Part shown: in pieces, positions 1 through 5,558 of the stretch
Numbering within the stretch: the stretch's first letter is position 1
Layout: each line of letters starts with the position of its first letter
NCBI GenBank assembly: GCA_023146675.1
Contig: JAGLBQ010000171.1
Span: forward strand, 1-5,558
Reading direction: 5' to 3'
Origin: Cocleimonas sp.
Lineage (GTDB): Bacteria > Pseudomonadota > Gammaproteobacteria > Thiotrichales > Thiotrichaceae
DNA length: 5,558 nt
The notes under the pieces: generated by a model
What the model was told of the DNA's origin: nothing
The model's input: only the letters and a program-made list of their open reading frames with translations
Databases searched by the model: none
Program-made: the position numbers and the translations under genes

Positions 1-2502
1 ACAATAAAGAATAGAAGTTGACTCAATAATTAGAAATAAAGTAAAATAGTATCTATTCTCTGCTATAAGTCCTTTATCTTTATAGTATTTAATGAAATCT
101 TTATCAAGGCCATACGAGACAATTAGTTTTTCATTATCAAGAGAAAAACGAAGTGATTTCTTTGCGTCAGAGATAGACATTTTATTTATATAGGATCTTA
201 ATAAATAAAGGCTAGATAATATTGTGTTTTTTGCTATGTTATGTCTTTCACTTATTGCATTGCTATCTGTGCTGGTAAGTGTTTTTATTAAATAGTCAAT
301 ATCAGATAATTTTATTTTTTCTTTAGCTAGAAATTTAATTAGCAATGAGTCATAGCTTGAGCTGACGTTGTTAACAACATACTGGTTGTCTTTTATATAG
401 ACCTTAATGATAAACCATAAGATAAATATTGATATCGATGTGATAACAACTGATAATAATAAATTTTTTATAAATCTAATGCGTTGTTTCTTTTTGCTAC
501 TATTAATAATAGCTTCTTCTAATGCATTTTTTTTCCAATTGGTTGTTCCAAACTGACCTTCTATAATTATTTTTAAGTCATAAGAGTCTAATGCTACACC
601 AATAAATTTATTATTCTCTTTTTTCCAGTTAATCTTGCGGTTATCAAGAGCCTTTCTTGCTTTTTGTCCTACTAATTCTGATTTTTCAAAATTAGTTTTA
701 ATTAATTGGGCTAAGGTATCATGAGCTAAACGAGTTTTCTGTTGTTTGTCACTTAATGCATTCGTTTGAGGTTCTATAATAAGATAACGATCTTTTAATA
801 CTTTCAGTAAACTACTACGGTAACTAATATGAGAATAAAAAATTTCATATTCTTGAAAAGTTAAGGTTCCAGATGTACTTTGCTCGGTTGTATGAGCATG
901 CAACACATCAAGTAATAAACCACTTTCTTTTGCTTCTGCCCCCCATTTTTCCTTATTTGCAATATCATCTAGCTGTAGGCTTAGGTGGTTTTCAAGTAAT
1001 AATCCACTTTGTTTTTCATCCAAATATAATGCTTCATCCCATGTTCTATCATGTTGACTGATCACTCTATCCCATAATCTAGATAAGATAATTTGCAATG
1101 TTGGTGCAATATTTGACTGTTTATCAACGAGTAAATCATCTGCTATTTGTTCTGAAAGCTCACCATCTTCTGGGTTTTTAATACTTAATCGATAATGCTG
1201 TTTTAGATGAGATAATTCAGACGGTGTTTCTATGACTTCCATAATAGAGAGCTTATCAAGAGGTCTAAGTAAATAATTATGAAGATTTATTTTGTACTCA
1301 TTACAAGCATCGTATAAGTCAGCAAACCATTCTTTTCGTAGGCATAAAATAATTTTTATATTAGGTCGATTTGTACCATCGCTAGGATATAAAATGCTAT
1401 GTAGCGTACTCAGTAGTTTTTTTAATGCCGAGGGAATATAAACACTATTTGAACCTTCTTTGTCAAAAAAGACCTCTTCTAATTGATCAATAATCCAAAT
1501 AGAAGGGAAATCATTCTTTTCTATAGTATTAATTTTTTTCTTAATATCTTTAATAATTGATGTTCCAAATAATTCTTTTAGACTGTCTGTTGGTGAATTA
1601 CTTGTGCTGTAACGTATACAGCGAACGACTTGATTTCGAAGAGAGGATTGTAAACGGGGAATTAAACCTGCCAGTAAAAAGGAAGATTTTCCTACCCCTG
1701 TGCCTCCATGCAGTAAAAGCAGGGGTTCTTTGCTGGTATCCAATATATTTAATACATCGACCAATTCCTGACATCGACCAAAAAATATTTCAGCATCGGC
1801 GCTCGTGTAATAAGACAGATTTTTGAATGGTTTTTGAGGAAGCTCATTGCGTTGAATGCTTGGCAGGCGATTGCAAGGGGTTGCTGCATCAATAAGCCTC
1901 CAATGGGGTTCACTGCTTTCTATAAACCAAGCCCAGGATTGGTCCCCCGCTAGCTCACTAAGATCCAATGAACGAGATACCTCCCCATTTTGCATCTCCA
2001 CATCCGAGATAGCCTGCTCAAAAGAAGGGGTAACCGCATTACTTTGAGTGACTAATGCCTGATAAAAACCATGACTGAACTGTTGCGCCGTTTTATCGAC
2101 AATCGCTTGTTTAGTACCAATAACATTGGGAATCCCAGCCAAAACAATGGCTTTTATGAGGTTTGTATTATCGCACCCATTGAGAAAAACCAACTTAAGA
2201 TTAGGGCATTTAGATAATTTATCTGCCAACCCTCCTGAATGTGCATTACCCTCATCTAAGCGCAGTAAATCAGTCCCAGAATGCCCAGCAAAATGTAACA
2301 TAACCAGTCGTTCACGCTGGATATTTAAGAGGTCAATAACACCCTCAATACTACTGTAATCAATCTCCTTTAGTTCTAAGCCTATTTTATCTGTGACTGG
2401 TTTTAATAAATTGATTAGATTTTTTCGCTCCTTACGAACACCATCAAGATAAGCTTTTTGGTCATTAGCAAATATCAGTAAAATTAATGGCTTGGTATTC
2501 AT
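1..2502 (-). CDS. CHAT caspase-like protease / nSTAND1 NTPase with one transmembrane helix, 3' end cut by the window
   Basis: This frame is open for 834 codons with no stop and continues past base 1. The ATG at 2502 is preceded directly by an in-frame TAA, so no longer start exists; no clear Shine-Dalgarno is visible. Residues 1-200 form a CHAT domain: LHFAGHSG carries the probable catalytic His74, LVFLNGC carries Cys110, and AGIPNVIGT plus FSHGFYQAL follow as in the family. An nSTAND1-type NTPase spans about 236-610: FFGR at 240, Walker A GGTGVGKSS at 266-274, Walker B IWIIDQLEEVF at 335-345, a sensor-like strand with Arg390, LRPLD at 412, and a closing RLAHDTLAQLI from 591. A basic cluster (670-674) precedes a hydrophobic helix at 681-699. 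Family knowledge: STAND ATPases oligomerise on sensing a ligand, and CHAT domains are caspase-like cysteine proteases. Inference: a signal-triggered protease acting in cell death, defence or stress. The ligand, protease target and partner genes are not visible. Confidence 0.9.
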   Translation of the reverse strand, partial: MNTKPLILLIFANDQKAYLDGVRKERKNLINLLKPVTDKIGLELKEIDYSSIEGVIDLLNIQRERLVMLHFAGHSGTDLLRLDEGNAHSGGLADKLSKCPNLKLVFLNGCDNTNLIKAIVLAGIPNVIGTKQAIVDKTAQQFSHGFYQALVTQSNAVTPSFEQAISDVEMQNGEVSRSLDLSELAGDQSWAWFIESSEPHWRLIDAATPCNRLPSIQRNELPQKPFKNLSYYTSADAEIFFGRCQELVDVLNILDTSKEPLLLLHGGTGVGKSSFLLAGLIPRLQSSLRNQVVRCIRYSTSNSPTDSLKELFGTSIIKDIKKKINTIEKNDFPSIWIIDQLEEVFFDKEGSNSVYIPSALKKLLSTLHSILYPSDGTNRPNIKIILCLRKEWFADLYDACNEYKINLHNYLLRPLDKLSIMEVIETPSELSHLKQHYRLSIKNPEDGELSEQIADDLLVDKQSNIAPTLQIILSRLWDRVISQHDRTWDEALYLDEKQSGLLLENHLSLQLDDIANKEKWGAEAKESGLLLDVLHAHTTEQSTSGTLTFQEYEIFYSHISYRSSLLKVLKDRYLIIEPQTNALSDKQQKTRLAHDTLAQLIKTNFEKSELVGQKARKALDNRKINWKKENNKFIGVALDSYDLKIIIEGQFGTTNWKKNALEEAIINSSKKKQRIRFIKNLLLSVVITSISIFILWFIIKVYIKDNQYVVNNVSSSYDSLLIKFLAKEKIKLSDIDYLIKTLTSTDSNAISERHNIAKNTILSSLYLLRSYINKMSISDAKKSLRFSLDNEKLIVSYGLDKDFIKYYKDKGLIAENRYYFTLFLIIESTSILYC

Positions 2503-2547
2503 AAATTAGTAGATTCTTACTGGATGAGTGGTGTTGTTTTTGATGAG

Positions 2548-2553
2548 ATTATA
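2548..2553 (-). promoter_or_regulatory. candidate -10 box for the CHAT gene
   Basis: The minus strand reads TATAAT exactly, about 45 bases upstream of the CHAT gene ATG. That distance suits a short 5' leader. At the 17 or 18-base spacing the -35 hexamer is poor, and there is no extended TG element, so this is only a candidate in AT-rich DNA. Confidence 0.25.
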
Positions 2554-2583
2554 TGGTAGGACATGATTTAATCGCTATAGTTC

Positions 2584-2604
2584 TAAATTTATACAAATAA
2601 TTTA
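2584..2604. repeat. AT-rich inverted repeat, possible operator
   Basis: TAAATT at 2584-2589 is mirrored by AATTTA at 2599-2604 with 9 bases between, a 21-base dyad lying about 80 bases upstream of one start and 120 bases upstream of the other. The geometry would suit a dimeric regulator, but arms made only of A and T arise easily by chance in such DNA. Confidence 0.25.
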
Positions 2605-2664
2605 TGATGTTGAATGTATCAAGGATGAAAATGATCTGCCTTTCAACAACCCGCCTTACAAAAA

Positions 2665-2674
2665 ATTGCGCAAT
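2665..2674. repeat. 10-base perfect palindrome ATTGCGCAAT
   Basis: ATTGCGCAAT is exactly self-complementary over 10 bases and sits about 50 bases upstream of the flavoprotein start, between or overlapping its candidate -35 and -10 boxes. A repressor bound here would block the plus-strand promoter. It is short and occurs once, so chance is a fair alternative. Confidence 0.25.
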
Positions 2675-2721
2675 AGAATAAACTCCATCCCCTTTTAATC
2701 CTGCAAACATTGGTACACCAC

Positions 2722-5558
2722 ATGAGCAGTTCAACATCTCAACCTTATCGCGAGATTCCGTACAATTACACTTCCTTTTCAGACCGTGAAATCGTTATCC
2801 GTGTGCTGGGTGATCATGCTTGGGGTATTTTGGAGACGTTACGTGAGACACGTGAGACGGGGCTTTCATCGCATATGTTGCTAGAGCTTTTAGGTGATAT
2901 GTGGATGGTCATGCGGAATCCTTATATTCAGGATGATTTATTGGATAACCAAAAACGGCGTAATTCGTTAATCTCTACGATGCAAGAGCGTTTGCAGCGT
3001 ATTAAAGAGCGGGCAGATGGGAATGAGAAAGCACTAGAATTGATACAGATTACTGCGCAGTCGATTGAACAATTTTCTGATTGGTTTGCTGAATATTATG
3101 ATTTGCGCAAAAAGGCGCGGCGAAAATTTGGCAAATTGACCGCAAAAGATAATATTTATTTTGATGGATTGGCGCGGGTAGCTCATGTAACGGATGCAAC
3201 AGACTGGCGGGTTGAGTTGCCTTTTGTGGTGCTAACACCTGATACCGAAGAAGAAATTGCGGCGTTAGTGCAGTGCTGTATTGCCTTGGGTTTAACGGTT
3301 ATTCCACGCGGTGGCGGCACGGGTTATACGGGAGGGGCTATTCCACTTGATCCGATGAGTGCGGTCATTAATACCGAAAAACTGGAGTCATTGGGTGAGA
3401 TTAAATACCGCAATGATCTGCCAGAGTTAGCGACTAATGTGCCTGTGATTCGAGCAGGTGCGGGAGTGATTACCCGTAGCGTATCTGATCGTGCAGGAAC
3501 AGCAGGATTGGTGTTTGCGGTTGATCCTACCTCGCAGGATGCTTCTACCATTGGCGGTAATGTCGCCATGAATGCAGGGGGGAAAAAGGCGGTCATGTGG
3601 GGAACAACGCTGGATAATTTGGTTTCATGGCGCATGGTGACGCCTGATGCAGACTGGATTACGGTAGAGCGACTTAATCATAATTTGGGTAAAATTCATG
3701 AGCAGGAGCAGGTGAACTTTCGTGTCACTCGCTTTGCAAAAGATGGTACAACGCAACAAGGTGAGCCTGAAATATTACATTTTAAGGGACAGTTTTTTCG
3801 CAAAGAAGGTTTGGGTAAAGATGTTACCAATAAATTTCTTGGCGGATTGCCAGGCATTCAAAAAGAGGGCTGTGATGGGCTAATCACCTCGGCTGAGTTT
3901 ATTTTGCACCGACTGCCTAAACAGGTGCGCACGGTGTGTTTGGAATTTTATGGTACCGATTTAAAAAAAGCCGTTCCTGCCATTGTTGAAATTAAAGATT
4001 ATCTGGATGCCAATAGCGAGGTGCTGTTATCAGGGCTTGAGCATTTGGATGAGCGTTATATTAAAGCAGTGAAATACACGCCAAAAGCGGCGCGAGGTAG
4101 CTTGCCTAAAATGCTGCTATTAGCGGATATTGTGAGTGATAATGAAAGCGCATTAATTGAAGCAACGGATACGGTTATCAAGCTGGCTAAACAGCGTGAG
4201 GCTGAGGGTTTTATCGCAATTACGCCCGTAGAGCGGCATCAGTTTTGGTTGGATCGTACCCGCACAGCTGCCATTGCAGCGCATACGAATGCGTTTAAGA
4301 TCAATGAAGATGTGGTGATTCCGCTGCATAATCTATCTCGCTATAGTGAGTCTGTTGAGCGTATTAATATTCGCCAGTCTATACAAAATAAGCTGAATAT
4401 AATCAAAGCAATGCAAGCGTGTTTTAGTGGTGATAATGCCGCTTTGTTTAAAAGTGCTAACTACAATCCAGAGGCAATCAATTTTTCCACGTTAGAATTT
4501 AAAAAAGACTATGCCAATGAGTTTTTAAATGGAATTAGAGCGCGCTGGAAACAACTCCTAGATAATTTTGATACACCTGTAAAGCAATGCAATGATCTAT
4601 TGGATGAGAAATCACGACAAGCAATGCAGGCGGATGATCGGATTATTGATCTATTATTGCGCCGTGATTTGATTGTTTCTTATCGTGAAGAAGTGAAACA
4701 ACCCTTAGAAGATATTTTTGTTGGGGGGGAGTTACAACCACTGCGCGAAACTCTGCAACAAACGCATCAAAAAGTACGCTCTAGCCGCCTCTTTGTGGCA
4801 TTACATATGCATGCAGGTGATGGTAATATTCATACTAATATTCCTGTTAATTCAAATGATTATGACATGATGCAGGAAGCGGAGCATATTGTTGATGAGA
4901 TTATGCAGCTGGCACATGATCTGGACGGTGTAATCTCTGGCGAGCACGGTATCGGCTTAACGAAAATGCATTATTTGGATCAACAAACGATTGAAGATTT
5001 TGCGGCGTATAAGGAAAAAATTGATCCAAGGGGTCATTTTAACCGTGGTAAATTAATGCCAAATTCTGGGCTGGAAAATGCCTATACTCCTTCATTGCGT
5101 TTAGTCGAACGTGAAGCAATTTTATTAGAAAATAATGATCTAGGTGCGCTTAATGATGATATTAAAGACTGTCTACGTTGTGGTAAATGCAAGCCTGTCT
5201 GTAATACCCATATTCCGCGCGCTAATCTACTTTACTCACCGCGTAATAAAATACTCGGTACAGGGTTAATGCTGGAAGCCTTTTTATACGAAGAGCAAAC
5301 ACGGCGCGGTATTTCTTTGCATCATTTTACCGAAATGAATGATGTGGCTGACCATTGCACGGTTTGCCATAAATGTTTTAATCCTTGCCCTGTCAATATT
5401 GATTTTGGCGATGTCACCGTGCGGATGCGTAGTATTTTACGACAGCGAAAACAAAAGAAAACCAGTCTTGTTACATGGGCATCAATGGTCTTTTTAAATA
5501 TGACCAACCCAACGGGCATTAAATTGATGCGCTTGGGAATGATTCAATTGGGGTTTGC
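2722..5558 (+). CDS. DUF3683-type FAD-linked oxidase / [4Fe-4S] oxidoreductase, 3' end cut by the window
   Basis: The frame is open for 945 codons and runs off the window. ATG 2722 is chosen because the conserved REIPYNYTSFSDREIVIR block begins at residue 10; a TTG at 2710 is the only upstream alternative before a TAG at 2674. Residues 1-150 match DUF3683-type N-termini. An FAD-binding PCMH domain follows, with PRGGGTGYTGGA at 195-206, DPT at 268 and IGGNVAMNAGG at 277-287. The FAD-oxidase C-terminal domain shows FWLDR (508-512), KINEDVVIPL (526-535), HMHAGDGNIH (695-704) and GVISGEHGIG (736-745). Two CxxCxxCxxxC motifs (Cys817/820/823/827 and Cys879/882/885/889) should bind two [4Fe-4S] clusters. 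CCG cysteine-rich domains are expected beyond the edge. By relation to YdiJ, GlcD and D-lactate dehydrogenase families it probably oxidises a 2-hydroxyacid and passes electrons to a quinone or other carrier; the substrate cannot be read from sequence. Confidence 0.92.
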   Translation, partial: MSSSTSQPYREIPYNYTSFSDREIVIRVLGDHAWGILETLRETRETGLSSHMLLELLGDMWMVMRNPYIQDDLLDNQKRRNSLISTMQERLQRIKERADGNEKALELIQITAQSIEQFSDWFAEYYDLRKKARRKFGKLTAKDNIYFDGLARVAHVTDATDWRVELPFVVLTPDTEEEIAALVQCCIALGLTVIPRGGGTGYTGGAIPLDPMSAVINTEKLESLGEIKYRNDLPELATNVPVIRAGAGVITRSVSDRAGTAGLVFAVDPTSQDASTIGGNVAMNAGGKKAVMWGTTLDNLVSWRMVTPDADWITVERLNHNLGKIHEQEQVNFRVTRFAKDGTTQQGEPEILHFKGQFFRKEGLGKDVTNKFLGGLPGIQKEGCDGLITSAEFILHRLPKQVRTVCLEFYGTDLKKAVPAIVEIKDYLDANSEVLLSGLEHLDERYIKAVKYTPKAARGSLPKMLLLADIVSDNESALIEATDTVIKLAKQREAEGFIAITPVERHQFWLDRTRTAAIAAHTNAFKINEDVVIPLHNLSRYSESVERINIRQSIQNKLNIIKAMQACFSGDNAALFKSANYNPEAINFSTLEFKKDYANEFLNGIRARWKQLLDNFDTPVKQCNDLLDEKSRQAMQADDRIIDLLLRRDLIVSYREEVKQPLEDIFVGGELQPLRETLQQTHQKVRSSRLFVALHMHAGDGNIHTNIPVNSNDYDMMQEAEHIVDEIMQLAHDLDGVISGEHGIGLTKMHYLDQQTIEDFAAYKEKIDPRGHFNRGKLMPNSGLENAYTPSLRLVEREAILLENNDLGALNDDIKDCLRCGKCKPVCNTHIPRANLLYSPRNKILGTGLMLEAFLYEEQTRRGISLHHFTEMNDVADHCTVCHKCFNPCPVNIDFGDVTVRMRSILRQRKQKKTSLVTWASMVFLNMTNPTGIKLMRLGMIQLGF

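Larger units (their letters stand above)
2503..2721. promoter_or_regulatory. divergent intergenic promoter region
   Basis: These 219 bases separate the two divergent start codons, so promoters for both genes should lie here unless transcription starts inside a neighbour. The sequence is AT-rich. Visible candidates are a TATAAT on the minus strand at 2548-2553 without a good -35 partner, and on the plus strand TTACAA (2656-2661) with TAAACT (2679-2684) at 17-base spacing, or TAGAAT at 2674-2679 as an alternative -10. There are two small dyads (2584-2604 and 2665-2674) and a direct repeat GATGAG at 2523-2528 and 2542-2547. None of these is strong alone. No terminator hairpin or riboswitch fold is apparent. 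A 62-codon minus-strand frame crosses the region but has no recognisable content. Confidence 0.6.

Noticed and set aside
1557..2359. Three plus-strand frames of 63 to 89 codons opposite the CHAT/NTPase region
   Set aside because: They are antisense to the conserved Walker and CHAT motifs of an uninterrupted 834-codon frame and show no domain signal of their own.
2641..2664. Possible fragment of a dispersed GGCGGGTT-type palindromic repeat in the spacer
   Set aside because: Only one arm-like sequence (AACCCGCC) is present; there is no matching inverted arm nearby and no second copy in the window.
2549..2737. 62-codon minus-strand frame across the intergenic region
   Set aside because: It overlaps the start of the flavoprotein gene, has no recognisable motif, lacks a convincing ribosome site and occupies the expected divergent promoter region.
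3324..3635. 103-codon minus-strand frame inside the flavoprotein gene
   Set aside because: It lies opposite the conserved FAD-binding core, whose forward translation matches family motifs; the reverse frame is a shadow of that coding sequence.
5322..5519. 65-codon minus-strand frame near the right edge
   Set aside because: It is antisense to the second CxxCxxCxxxC cluster motif, which is clearly coding on the plus strand.
1..5558. CRISPR array, tRNA, rRNA, insertion sequence or attachment site
   Set aside because: Reading through both strands showed no regularly spaced repeats, cloverleaf-like segments, transposase motifs or terminal inverted repeats; almost all of the window is two continuous coding frames.

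Overview
The window is bacterial. It holds the 5' parts of two large divergent genes, each running off one end of the window and separated by a 219-base intergenic region. I see no RNA genes, insertion sequences, CRISPR arrays or terminators. The right-hand gene belongs to a DUF3683-type FAD/Fe-S oxidoreductase family that I associate mainly with beta- and gammaproteobacteria. With the fairly low G+C (about 30 to 45% by hand counts), this suggests an AT-leaning proteobacterium, perhaps a gammaproteobacterium. That placement is an inference, not a demonstration.

Left part (1-2502, minus strand): an uninterrupted frame of 834 codons, read from 2502 down to the window edge. It encodes a CHAT (caspase-like) protease domain with a His74/Cys110 dyad, then an nSTAND1-type P-loop NTPase with clear Walker A and Walker B motifs, then one strongly hydrophobic helix preceded by a basic cluster, then the start of a C-terminal region that may open into a WD40-like propeller. 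This is the architecture of a signal-gated protease switch: the C-terminal part senses, the NTPase oligomerises and the CHAT domain cuts. Such proteins are candidates for regulated cell death or anti-phage defence. It is the most interesting object here, although the family architecture is already known and its partners lie outside the window.

Middle (2503-2721): the divergent promoter region. It is AT-rich, contains small dyads and a possible short leader ORF, and has no good Shine-Dalgarno sequence in front of either main start codon.

Right part (2722-5558, plus strand): 945 codons of a very large flavoprotein. It has a DUF3683-type N-terminal region, an FAD-binding PCMH domain, an FAD-linked oxidase C-terminal domain with its metal-site histidines, and two CxxCxxCxxxC [4Fe-4S] motifs. 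The expected C-terminal cysteine-rich (CCG) domains are beyond the edge. It is probably a membrane-associated 2-hydroxyacid (D-lactate, glycolate or 2-hydroxyglutarate type) dehydrogenase passing electrons through Fe-S clusters, and looks like an ordinary metabolic gene.

Nothing in the window links the two genes functionally beyond sharing a divergent intergenic region. A marked drop in G+C inside the CHAT gene, at about position 1620, suggests that its modules have different histories or constraints.
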